A DNA stretch of 64,000 bases from Bradyrhizobium arachidis (GTDB lineage Bacteria > Pseudomonadota > Alphaproteobacteria > Rhizobiales > Xanthobacteraceae): NCBI RefSeq assembly GCF_015291705.1, contig NZ_CP030050.1, forward strand, positions 3,782,001 to 3,846,000, read 5' to 3'. Under the pieces are notes generated by a model that had not been told where the DNA came from, searched no databases, and saw only the letters and a list, made by a program, of their open reading frames with translations. The position numbers and the translations under genes were made by a program. Positions 52,884 to 60,653 of this stretch are shown piece after piece (the stretch's first letter is position 1; each line of letters begins with the position of its first letter).

Positions 52884-54170
52884 ATGGCCAGCCTGCAGAC
52901 CGAGGTGGATTCCGAGGCACTCGAGAGCGCGTTCTGGAAGGCGCGCAGCGCCAGCGTCGAGAAGCTCGCCAGGATCGCCATCCTCAGTTCGATCACCGTC
53001 AACGTGGTCGCATCGATGGGCAATTTCAACACCGCGCTCCTGCCGGAGCAGCTGAGCAATCTGCAGCAGGCGGTGGCGATCCTGATGTGGGCCGTGCTCA
53101 TCTACGCGAGTGCCTTCGTGCGCCCGCGTCTGCGGTTGCAGCTCAATCCCGATTTGATCGTTCTGGTCGCATTCTACACCCTCGCCGTCGTCTCCGTGTC
53201 GTGGTCCAGCCTGAACGCCGCGGCATTCATGAAGAGTGCGGCGATGGCGATGACGACATTCGGTGCGTTCTGTCTGATCACGCGTATCGACATCGACGAG
53301 ATTGTGGGGGCCACGGTGCTCGGGCTCTTCATATCGGTCGCCGCGTCCGCCTTCTTCGCGATTGCGGTGCCCGATATCGGGATCGATCACACCTGGATGC
53401 ACGAGGGCCAATGGCAGGGCGTCTATGAATCCAAGCAGACACTCGGCTTCGTCGGCGCCTACCTGATGTTCTTTTCCTGCTATCGGAAGATGACGGGGCA
53501 GGGCTGGATCTCGTTCCTCGTCGTGTTCCTGCTGGCGTCAACCTGCGTGCTCGCGTCGGAATCGCGGGGCGCCGGTGCCGTTGCTCTCGCCGCCTGCGCA
53601 TTGCTCCTGACCTCGATGTGGTCGGTCCGCTGCATGAGGATCTATGCGGTGCTGCCGGTCGTCATGTGCATGATGGCTGCTCTCCTGATCCTCTACTTCT
53701 ATGTCACGGGCTACGACGCCATCCGTATCGGCGATGCGAGCATCGATTTCACCGAGCGGACCTTCATCTGGCAGTATGCCATCAGCCACCTCGACAATGC
53801 GCCGCTGCTCGGATTCGGCATCAACGGCTTCTGGACCATCCCGTCGGTCTACGACTATTTCGAGCAGAACCACGGCTGGGTCCTGGACAATTATCACAGC
53901 GGCTACATCGCAATCCTGCTCGAAACGGGATTTCTGGGATATGCGCTCTTTGCCGCGAGCGTCTTCCTGTTCTCGAACAAGATACTCCATCTGATTTCCA
54001 CGCAATCGATCGACCGGTCGCACTGCGCCCTGATCATCGGATTTGTCGTCCTCAGCTTTCAGTCCAATTTCACCGAGACGATGTTCCTTCGTTCGACGAT
54101 GTTCACGTCGGTGCTCCTCCTGGCGTTCTTTTTCGCCACATGCAGGCCGGTGCCGCAGACGGGCTTTTAA
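52884..54170 (+). CDS. O-antigen ligase/Wzy-like polysaccharide polymerase
   Basis: A 428-residue membrane protein with about ten spans. The Wzy_C-type extracellular loop lies at about residues 285-345, with the conserved ERTFIWQYAISHLDNAPLLG and a histidine-bearing WVLDNYHSGYIAILLETGF. This is the pattern of ligases and polymerases that join undecaprenyl-linked oligosaccharides. TTTAGGAAAG precedes the ATG. It is followed by a secreted GH5 enzyme. Without a lipid A-core cluster nearby, a polymerase role for an exopolysaccharide is more likely than ligation. Confidence 0.88.
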   Translation: MASLQTEVDSEALESAFWKARSASVEKLARIAILSSITVNVVASMGNFNTALLPEQLSNLQQAVAILMWAVLIYASAFVRPRLRLQLNPDLIVLVAFYTLAVVSVSWSSLNAAAFMKSAAMAMTTFGAFCLITRIDIDEIVGATVLGLFISVAASAFFAIAVPDIGIDHTWMHEGQWQGVYESKQTLGFVGAYLMFFSCYRKMTGQGWISFLVVFLLASTCVLASESRGAGAVALAACALLLTSMWSVRCMRIYAVLPVVMCMMAALLILYFYVTGYDAIRIGDASIDFTERTFIWQYAISHLDNAPLLGFGINGFWTIPSVYDYFEQNHGWVLDNYHSGYIAILLETGFLGYALFAASVFLFSNKILHLISTQSIDRSHCALIIGFVVLSFQSNFTETMFLRSTMFTSVLLLAFFFATCRPVPQTGF

Positions 54171-54192
54171 GTCCTCACCCAAGGGAAGCAAG

Positions 54193-55218
54193 ATGACCGC
54201 CATCCGGGCTCGCTGGCCGAGAATTTCGTCTCTTGCAGCAAGAGCGTTTTGCCTCGCCTCGGTGCTGTGCCAGGCCTGTGCGGTCGGGCCCGCCGCTGCC
54301 GGCGATATGCCGCGACTGGGCCGTGGCATCAACATTCTCGGCTACGATGGAATCTGGGAAGGCGGTCAGAACGCGCCGTTCCGCCTGGACAATCTAACGG
54401 CGATCAAGAAGGCCGGCTTCTCGCACGTCAGAATCAATTTCTTCGGTTTCAAGTTCATGGGTCCCGGCAACGTGCTGGACGAGATCGTCCTGCGGCGGCT
54501 CGATGCCGTGATCGAAGAGGTTTTCGCGAGGGGCCTCATCCCCGTCCTCGACGAGCACGATACCCACGTTTGCCAGAGCGACGTTTCCGGATGCGCCGAG
54601 AAGCTCAGGGCGTTCTGGCGGCAGATCGCCGAGCGCTATGCCGGAAAATATCCAGGACTCGTGTTCGAGGTCTTGAACGAGCCCGGTGGGCAAATGACGT
54701 CGGCGAGCTGGAACACGCTCCTCAACGAATGCCTCGGCATCATCCGCCGCACCAATCCCGAGCGGCAAGTGGTTGCCGCCGTTCTCAACGTCGACGAGAT
54801 TCCAGTCGACGAGCTGGCGCTGCCGGCCGACGACGGGAATATCATCGTCACGTTTCACTACTACGCGCCGATACGGTTCACCCATCAGGGCGCGCCGTGG
54901 TCCCGGACGTTTTCGCGGATCGGGCCGCTCGATTGGGGCAGCCCGGACGACGAAGCCAAGGCTGCCGCCGATTTCAACAAGATGAAGCTTTGGGCGGAGA
55001 AGGAGAAACGCCCGGTCTATCTCGGCGAGTTCGGCGTGTACGAGCGGGCGCCGTCCGACAGCCGCGTGAGATACCTGTCGTTCATGGCGAGGAGCGCCGA
55101 GAAGCTCGGCTGGGCCTGGGCCTATTGGCAGTTCGACCACGACTTCGCAGCCTTCGACAGTGTCCGTCAGGCCTGGAGGCCGGACATCCTGCGTGCCTTG
55201 ACTCCGCCGCCGCGTTGA
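54193..55218 (+). CDS. Secreted glycoside hydrolase family 5 (endoglucanase-like)
   Basis: A 341-residue exported enzyme. A Sec signal covers residues 1-37 (up to GPAAAGD). The TIM-barrel GH5 markers are FSHVRINFFGFKF, the acid/base E163 in VLNEPGG, VTFHYYAP with its histidine, and the nucleophile E279 in YLGEFGVYE. All catalytic residues are in place. The start at 54193 has AAGGGAAGCAAG upstream; a frame opening at 54043 is only an extension inside the polymerase gene. In a polysaccharide locus it is likely to trim or control the length of the polymer, like the cellulases found in cellulose operons. Confidence 0.88.
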   Translation: MTAIRARWPRISSLAARAFCLASVLCQACAVGPAAAGDMPRLGRGINILGYDGIWEGGQNAPFRLDNLTAIKKAGFSHVRINFFGFKFMGPGNVLDEIVLRRLDAVIEEVFARGLIPVLDEHDTHVCQSDVSGCAEKLRAFWRQIAERYAGKYPGLVFEVLNEPGGQMTSASWNTLLNECLGIIRRTNPERQVVAAVLNVDEIPVDELALPADDGNIIVTFHYYAPIRFTHQGAPWSRTFSRIGPLDWGSPDDEAKAAADFNKMKLWAEKEKRPVYLGEFGVYERAPSDSRVRYLSFMARSAEKLGWAWAYWQFDHDFAAFDSVRQAWRPDILRALTPPPR

Positions 55219-55267
55219 CGCGGGCAGGCCTGACGGGCAGCTCCTGAACGAACGGCGGGATATCACC

Positions 55268-55281
55268 TTGATCTGGATCAA
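55268..55281. promoter_or_regulatory. FixK/FNR box before the AI-2E-type permease gene
   Basis: TTGATCTGGATCAA is a perfect TTGAT-N4-ATCAA dyad. Its centre is 75 bases before the chosen TTG start. If the promoter is class II (centre at -41.5), transcription would begin near 55316, giving a leader of about 34 bases. The 56971-57654 gene is a possible binder. Confidence 0.75.
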
Positions 55282-55349
55282 GCTTGCCGCGGCGGGCAGG
55301 GCACTACTGTTTGCACGCGTGTGCCCGCCCCGAGCGACAGGCTTCGACC

Positions 55350-56495
55350 TTGAAGAAACCGCGCCAGCTTGTATTTCCGGACGTGATCCAGCTTGTGATC
55401 CGGCTCGGATTGCTGGCTCTCCTGATTATCTGGACCTTCCTCATCATCAAGCCGTTCGTGCCGATCCTGACCTGGAGCGCGGTGCTCGCGGTGGCGTTCT
55501 ATCCGGCGTTCAGCTGGCTCGCCAGATGCCTCGGTGGCCGGCCCCGCACCGCGGCCGCTTTGCTGACGCTCGTGACGCTCGGCATCGTGATCGGTCCGGC
55601 GGCCTGGCTCGGATTCGGTGCCGTCGAAGCAATCAAGGATATCGCAGGGCAGATCGGCAGCGGCGAACTCAGGCTTCACGCCGCGCCCGAGCAGATCAAG
55701 GGCTGGCCGCTGGTCGGCCCGCAGCTCTATGAGTTCTGGAATCTGGCCTCCACCAACATCCGCACGGTGCTGCGTGAGGTGGCGCCATATCTGAAGCCGC
55801 TTGCGGGAATGATGCTGTCGTTTGCCGGCAATACCGGCATTGGCATGCTCGAGTTCCTGCTCTCGGTGTTCGTCGCCGGACTGCTGCTTCCGTTCGGGCC
55901 GCAGCTCGTTGCCGCCATCAGGGGCTTCCTCGTCCGCGTCGTGCCGGAGCAGAGCGAGCATTTTCTGGAACTCGCAGGCGCGACCATCCGCGCGGTAGCG
56001 CAGGGCGTGATTGGCGTGGCCATCGTGCAGGCGTTCTTCGCCGGGATCGGCTTCAAGCTTGCAGGCCTTTCGATCGCGGGCCTGCTCGCGGTGATCGTCC
56101 TCCTGCTGTCGATCGTGCAGATCGGCGCCTTCCTCGTGCTCTTCCCCGTCGTCATCTGGATCTGGACGGACAAGGACGTGACCACGGCCCTGCTTCTGAC
56201 GCTCTATCTCGTCGTCGTCGGTCTGCTCGACAACATCCTGAAACCGCTGGTGATGGGGCGGGGGCTGACCACGCCGACGCTCGTCATCCTGATCGGCGTG
56301 ATCGGGGGAACGCTGAGCCACGGGATCCTCGGCCTCTTCATCGGTCCGATCATCCTGTCGGTGGCCTGGGAGCTCGCGGCGGCCTGGATCCGCGTCGAGC
56401 GCACCGCGCCGGTCGAGATCGACAGGGCTATAGTTGACGCGGCGGAGATGGCTTCGCAGGCGGGCCGCGAGTTGAGGACTGGTCGATCGCAATGA
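55350..56495 (+). CDS. AI-2E family transporter (PerM-type permease)
   Basis: A 381-residue membrane protein of the AI-2E/PerM family with about eight spans and the typical central amphipathic segment. The C-terminal signature is VGLLDNILKPLVMGRGLTTP followed by VGLI-type glycine-rich spans. The family includes the AI-2 exporter TqsA and sodium/proton antiporters, so the substrate is open. The frame is open from 55284, but its first codons there are the FixK box itself read through (MIWIK), so TTG at 55350 is preferred. It overlaps the channel gene by 4 bp. Confidence 0.85.
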   Translation: MKKPRQLVFPDVIQLVIRLGLLALLIIWTFLIIKPFVPILTWSAVLAVAFYPAFSWLARCLGGRPRTAAALLTLVTLGIVIGPAAWLGFGAVEAIKDIAGQIGSGELRLHAAPEQIKGWPLVGPQLYEFWNLASTNIRTVLREVAPYLKPLAGMMLSFAGNTGIGMLEFLLSVFVAGLLLPFGPQLVAAIRGFLVRVVPEQSEHFLELAGATIRAVAQGVIGVAIVQAFFAGIGFKLAGLSIAGLLAVIVLLLSIVQIGAFLVLFPVVIWIWTDKDVTTALLLTLYLVVVGLLDNILKPLVMGRGLTTPTLVILIGVIGGTLSHGILGLFIGPIILSVAWELAAAWIRVERTAPVEIDRAIVDAAEMASQAGRELRTGRSQ

Positions 56496-56947
56496 TGCTG
56501 CAGATCCTGGTCGGCACCCTGGTCAGCGTCATCAATATCGGACTTCATGCGCTGGTCACGGTCGCCGCGGTCGCGATCGCCCGCCGCGCGTTGCTGCCTC
56601 ATACCGAACGACCGCGATTGCGTCTGATGGGTGTGATGATGGCGACCGCCGTGGTCCTGGAGATCGCGCACACGCTGGAAGTCCTGGTGTGGGCCGCGAC
56701 CTACGGCATCGTCCACGCCGCCGCGGCCGGCAGCGATCTGCTCTATTTCGCGTTCGTCAACTACACCACGCTCGGTTATGGCGACATCACGCCGGTGCAG
56801 GAATGGCGGCTCATCGGACCGTTGACGGCCATGAACGGTGTGCTGCTGTTCGGCTGGTCCGCGGCCATCCTGTTCGAGGTCTTGCTCAAGACGCTCGAGC
56901 ATCTCGGTCTGACCGAAACGTCCGGCGCAGATTCACCGCGGAACTGA
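56492..56947 (+). CDS. Two-transmembrane potassium channel-like protein
   Basis: A 151-residue membrane protein. The pore loop and selectivity filter NYTTLGYGDITPVQEW match the TxGYGD filter of K+ channels. It is flanked by hydrophobic spans, with a further N-terminal span or two that are not part of the pore. No RCK or cyclic-nucleotide domain is attached, so gating is unknown. It starts inside the stop of the AI-2E-type permease gene. Both should be under the FixK box, which suggests K+ flux changes in low oxygen. Confidence 0.87.
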   Translation: MMLQILVGTLVSVINIGLHALVTVAAVAIARRALLPHTERPRLRLMGVMMATAVVLEIAHTLEVLVWAATYGIVHAAAAGSDLLYFAFVNYTTLGYGDITPVQEWRLIGPLTAMNGVLLFGWSAAILFEVLLKTLEHLGLTETSGADSPRN

Positions 56948-56970
56948 TGCGGCCGGCGCCGCGGTCCAGT

Positions 56971-57654
56971 TCAGGACTGCAGGTCGAGGCGCGCGAGCAG
57001 GTGCCGGTCCAGCAGCACGATCTGGCGCTGGGTGTTGCCGATGAAGCCGAGGACGCCGATCTCGTGCAGCCGCGACAAGGCGCGGGACACGGTTTCCAGC
57101 GTCAGGCCGAGATAATCGGCGATATCGCGCCGCGACATCGGCAGCGCCATGACGTCGGATGCGGAGAGGCGCTTGTCCATCTCCAGCAGGAATGCGGCCA
57201 CCCGCTCCAGCGACGTCTTGCGGCCGAGCAGCAGCATGTGATCCTCGGCGTGCTGGAGGTTGGTCGTGGTCATGCTGAGCAGGTTCCGGGCGACCATGGC
57301 GTCGCTTTCAGCCACCATCTCCAGGCTTTGCCGCCGGACCAGCCGCACCGTGGTGTCGACGATCGCTTCGGTGGTAAAGCGGTGCTCGCCGCCGTTTTCC
57401 AGCCCGAAGATGTCGCCGATGAGGTGGAACGCGCCGATCTGCCTGCGACCGTCCGACAACAGCTTGTAACTTCGCACCGCACCCGACTTGACCTGGTAGA
57501 CGTATTCGGCGGGCTCTTTCTCGCCGTAGATTTCGCTACCTTTTCTGTAGGAAAATTCGCTTAAATTGACCAGTGCATTTGAATCGCTGGTCATGCCGAG
57601 GTCGCGGAGGGAATTGGGGCGCGGTGCGGAATCCGTGGTGATGCGAACAAACAT
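56971..57654 (-). CDS. Crp/Fnr-family transcriptional regulator, FixK-like
   Basis: A 227-residue regulator. The cyclic-nucleotide-binding-type beta roll covers about residues 35-150 and the winged helix covers 160-220. The recognition segment MSRRDIADYLGLTLETVSRA has the E-x-x-S-R triplet that reads TTGAT half-sites in FixK and FNR. There are no cysteines for an FNR-type iron-sulfur cluster, which fits FixK rather than FNR. GAGGAG seven bases before the ATG at 57654 fixes the start. It lies between the two FixK boxes seen here and is divergent from a FixJ-like regulator. Confidence 0.9.
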   Translation of the reverse strand: MFVRITTDSAPRPNSLRDLGMTSDSNALVNLSEFSYRKGSEIYGEKEPAEYVYQVKSGAVRSYKLLSDGRRQIGAFHLIGDIFGLENGGEHRFTTEAIVDTTVRLVRRQSLEMVAESDAMVARNLLSMTTTNLQHAEDHMLLLGRKTSLERVAAFLLEMDKRLSASDVMALPMSRRDIADYLGLTLETVSRALSRLHEIGVLGFIGNTQRQIVLLDRHLLARLDLQS

Positions 57655-57777
57655 AGGCCAACTCCTCAGCTTGTCGCCGAATTGGTCTGTGAGGCTAACT
57701 ATTTTCGCAGCCGGAATGCGCCGCGCTATCCCACTCCCGCTGAAGTTGATTTTCGACCAAGGCGGTATTTCAATCCA

Positions 57778-57808
57778 TTGTCCCTAGGTCCATTGTACCA
57801 AGGGACAA
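57778..57808. promoter_or_regulatory. 31-bp dyad TTGTCCCT-N15-AGGGACAA
   Basis: Perfect 8-base arms at 57778-57785 and 57801-57808, in the 301-base divergent gap between the FixK-like gene and the FixJ-like gene, 148 bases before the latter. The same layout recurs at 58605-58635. The remaining sequence of the gap shows no gene. Confidence 0.65.
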
Positions 57809-57955
57809 CATGATTGCCCGGGTGCACAGGATGAGAAAGCATTGCGTCCTTCAAATTTGACTCATCGCGAAGCAGACATTTCAATCCTCAAACGGATGAA
57901 GACTGATTTGTAGAGTGAGAAGACCATCAGCGGTCTTCAATGCAAGAGGTGGTAG

Positions 57956-58579
57956 GTGCCAGGCCTCGTTCACGTGGTCGACGACGATGAATCCTTTCGG
58001 ACGGCGATCGAGCGTCGGCTGAAGCTGGCGGGCTATGAGGTCGCGACCTATGCGTCGGCGAAGGAACTGCTGGATGCCGGGCCGGACGACGAGCAGGCGA
58101 GCTGCATCCTGCTCGACGTGCGGATACCGGGATTGAGCGGCCCCGACCTGCAGACTCAATTGGTCGCATCGGGCTCGACGCTGCCGATCATCTTCCTGAC
58201 CGGCTTCGCCGACACGCCGACCACCGTGCGGGCGATCAAGGCGGGCGCGGAAGACTTCCTGACCAAGCCGATCTCCTCGGAGCAGTTGATCGACGCTATC
58301 GAGCGCGCGCTGGCGCGCCAGAGCGTCGCGCGTGCGCATCGCGGCAGGCTGGAGACATTTCGTGTCCACCTGGCGACGCTGACGCAGCGCGAGCGGCAGG
58401 TGTTCGATCTCATCGTGCGCGGCCGGATCAACAAGCAGATCGCGCACGCGCTCGGGACCACCGAACGCACCGTGAAGGCGCATCGCCATCAGGTGATGGA
58501 GAAGATGCAGGTCCATTCGCTTGCGGAACTCGTTTCGATCGCGGAGCGGCTCGGAATGCTCGATGCGAATGGCGATTAA
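57956..58579 (+). CDS. FixJ-type two-component response regulator (receiver plus LuxR helix-turn-helix)
   Basis: A 207-residue regulator. The receiver (about 1-122) has D10 and D11, phosphoacceptor D54 (ILLDVRIPG), T82 and K104 (FLTKPIS). The LuxR/FixJ helix-turn-helix (about 140-205) reads LTQRERQVFDLIVRGRINKQ and TTERTVKAHRHQVMEKMQV. The start is GTG at 57956 with AAGAGGTGG upstream. No histidine kinase is adjacent, so it is an orphan by location. Target genes may include the divergent FixK-like gene. Confidence 0.92.
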   Translation: MPGLVHVVDDDESFRTAIERRLKLAGYEVATYASAKELLDAGPDDEQASCILLDVRIPGLSGPDLQTQLVASGSTLPIIFLTGFADTPTTVRAIKAGAEDFLTKPISSEQLIDAIERALARQSVARAHRGRLETFRVHLATLTQRERQVFDLIVRGRINKQIAHALGTTERTVKAHRHQVMEKMQVHSLAELVSIAERLGMLDANGD

Positions 58580-58604
58580 CTGATTTGTCGCCACGGACTG
58601 CACA

Positions 58605-58635
58605 GTTTCCCTGGTGTGACTTCCCGAAGGGACAA
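58605..58635. promoter_or_regulatory. Second copy of the dyad, GTTTCCCT-N15-AGGGACAA
   Basis: The right arm (58628-58635) is identical to that at 57801-57808. The left arm (58605-58612) matches six of eight bases, and the 15-base spacer is the same. It lies 134 bases before the receiver-only gene start at 58769. Confidence 0.6.
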
Positions 58636-58768
58636 TTGAAAACCCGTCGGCACGGTGCTGCGATGCAGGTGCGGAACCTGCAGCTTTTTGCCCGATGCGA
58701 GGGGAAGGCCGGGTCATATCGCCTTCAGCCACAGGGCCATCACCGTTGATGCCGCCTGAGAGGTCGCC

Positions 58769-59137
58769 GTGCCGACGCACCAGTCCGTCTTCATCGTCGA
58801 TGACGATCCGTCCGTCCGGACGAGCATGTCGAGGCTGCTCCGCGCGCACGGTTTCGTCGCCACGCTGTTCGAGTCCGCGGGCGCCTTGCTCGACTACGGC
58901 GGATTGGAGCGGGCGATTTGCATCGTGCTCGACATCAACCTAGACGGGAAATCCGGCATCGAGCTGCGCCTGCGGCTGACGGAGAGGGGTGTGACCGCGC
59001 CGGTCATCTACATCACCGGAAACGACAGTCCGGCGAACCGCACCGCGGCGATCGCATCGGGCTGCGTCGCCTATCTGACCAAGCCGTTTTCCGCCGAATC
59101 CCTGATCGAGTCGGTAACGCGCGCGGCTACGGCTTAG
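58769..59137 (+). CDS. Single-domain response regulator (receiver only)
   Basis: A 122-residue FixJ-type receiver without an output domain. The acidic pocket is at D11-D13, the phosphoacceptor is D55 (IVLDINLDG), followed by T83 and K105 (YLTKPFS). It starts with GTG, preceded by GAGAGG. Such proteins act as phosphate sinks or intermediates, or regulate a partner protein. It is 189 bases after the FixJ-like gene and has the same upstream dyad, so the two are probably regulated together. Confidence 0.9.
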   Translation: MPTHQSVFIVDDDPSVRTSMSRLLRAHGFVATLFESAGALLDYGGLERAICIVLDINLDGKSGIELRLRLTERGVTAPVIYITGNDSPANRTAAIASGCVAYLTKPFSAESLIESVTRAATA

Positions 59138-59149
59138 GGCCTCGAGCGC

Positions 59150-59734
59150 TCACTCGTCGACATACTGTTCCAGCGTCTTCGCCGGCGCGCCGCTGCGGAC
59201 GGACGCGAACTGCTCCAGCGGCACCGAGGTCGTGAGGGCCAGGAGATTCGAATCGACCAGCTCGAGCGTCAGCGCCTTGCCCGATGCCAAGTCCTTGACG
59301 GTGTTAGGCGACGCCACGTCGGCCGCGATGCAGAGATTGGTGGCACACCAGGTGTAGGGCACGCGGAACGGCGTGCCCTGGTCGATCGTCAATTTGGGCG
59401 GCTGTTGCAGGTACATGCCGACGGGCACGAACAATTGCAGCCGGGCGATGGGAGCATCCTCGCGCTCGATCAGGTCGACGCGCACCGCGGTCTGACCGGT
59501 CGGGAATTTGCCCGTGATCGAGGTCCGGCACAGCGTCGGCGCCCCGCCGGCCTTGAAGCAGAGTTTTTGCCAGTCGCCATAGGTGATGTCCTTGGCTTCG
59601 CGCTGGCCGCGCGTTGCAAACTCGGCGGGCTTGTCGGCCTGCGCCGTCTTCTGTGCGGCGATGCCGGAGCTTGTCGCGGTGGCGATGACCGCAAACGTCA
59701 AGAGACCGGAGAGACAATCAATAGGGCGGGGCAT
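59150..59734 (-). CDS. Invasion-associated locus B (IalB) family protein
   Basis: A 194-residue exported protein. The signal peptide ends near SSGIAAQKTAQA. The IalB domain shows KLCFKAGGAPTLC and WCATNLCIAAD, with four cysteines likely forming two disulfides. IalB proteins are small periplasmic or outer-membrane-associated beta proteins, common in Rhizobiales. They are named for Bartonella erythrocyte entry, but have no agreed biochemical role. GGAG nine bases before the ATG at 59734 supports that start over 59761. Gene function here is unknown. Confidence 0.85.
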   Translation of the reverse strand: MPRPIDCLSGLLTFAVIATATSSGIAAQKTAQADKPAEFATRGQREAKDITYGDWQKLCFKAGGAPTLCRTSITGKFPTGQTAVRVDLIEREDAPIARLQLFVPVGMYLQQPPKLTIDQGTPFRVPYTWCATNLCIAADVASPNTVKDLASGKALTLELVDSNLLALTTSVPLEQFASVRSGAPAKTLEQYVDE

Positions 59735-59757
59735 GGTCGCGTCTCCGAAATGTGAGC

Positions 59758-60642
59758 TCATTTCTGCGCATCGAGGAACTTCGTCACCAGCGGCGACCAG
59801 AGCGGGATCGCCTCCGGCGAGCCGATGAAGAAATGCCCCTCATTGCCGAACGGCGGCATCAGATGATATTCGGCGCGCCCGCCGCTGGCGGTGAAGGCGG
59901 CGTACATGCGCTTCGACAGCTCGGGCCCGAAGAACGTGTCGTTCTCGATGTAGATCCACAGCATCGGCACGCGCGAGGTGCGGCCGAAATCCGCGGTCGC
60001 CTCGACCAGCCTGTCGGGCGCGCAATTGTTGTTGGGTTTGCCGCCGACCCGGCCGCCGCGCCCGGCGGCGAAGATGATGACCGCCTTCACCTGCGGCGGG
60101 TTCACGCTCGACAGCGCCATCGCGGCCCAGCCGCCGGCGGACTGGCCGACCACGATCACGTCCTTCGGGATGATCCGCTTCTCGGCGGCCAGAAAGTCGA
60201 TGATCCAGAGATCGACCTGCGCGACCGCAAGGCCGGCATCATGGAAATTGGGATTGGTGCATTTGCCGATCTTGGAGAAGAACGGGCCGAACAGCGCGCG
60301 ATCGGGAACGTCGATCGCCTGCGCGCCATAACCGCTGCCGACCGGCGCCACCACGAGATAGCCGCGCTTTGCGAACCATTTGGCGGCATCGCGGAATTCC
60401 ACCAGCGGAAAGAAGCTGCGATCCCTCGGAATGAGCGACACGCCGTGATTCATGATCACGAGCGGGAACGGGCCGTCGCCGACCGGGCGCACCAGATAGG
60501 CGAACATCGGCAGCGGCAGGGGTAACGCCCAGATCTCCTCCTGGATGCGGATCTCGTCCTCGGCGCGCGCGGGCAATGCGGCGACGAAAAGGGCGAGGAG
60601 GGTGATCGCGAACGAGCACAGAATTGCAGGCAAGCGATGCAT
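59758..60642 (-). CDS. Secreted alpha/beta hydrolase
   Basis: A 294-residue alpha/beta-hydrolase with a signal peptide (cleavage near LPARAED). The oxyanion region is VIMNHGVSLIPRDR, the nucleophile lies in VVGQSAGGWAAMALSS, the likely acid is in YIENDTFFG, and the histidine is in FGNEGHFF. The pattern resembles dienelactone hydrolase or poly-acid acetylhydrolase-like esterases, so it may be an esterase in the periplasm. GGGAGAG precedes the ATG at 60642. It is 11 bases after the AspT-type exchanger gene in the same direction. Confidence 0.85.
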   Translation of the reverse strand: MHRLPAILCSFAITLLALFVAALPARAEDEIRIQEEIWALPLPLPMFAYLVRPVGDGPFPLVIMNHGVSLIPRDRSFFPLVEFRDAAKWFAKRGYLVVAPVGSGYGAQAIDVPDRALFGPFFSKIGKCTNPNFHDAGLAVAQVDLWIIDFLAAEKRIIPKDVIVVGQSAGGWAAMALSSVNPPQVKAVIIFAAGRGGRVGGKPNNNCAPDRLVEATADFGRTSRVPMLWIYIENDTFFGPELSKRMYAAFTASGGRAEYHLMPPFGNEGHFFIGSPEAIPLWSPLVTKFLDAQK

Positions 60643-60653
60643 CGTGCTCTCCC

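Noticed and set aside
57745..57760. A FixK-like sequence TTGATTTTCGACCAA in the FixK/FixJ divergent gap
   Set aside because: Spacing is one base too long and the second half is ACCAA instead of ATCAA, so it is not a credible box.
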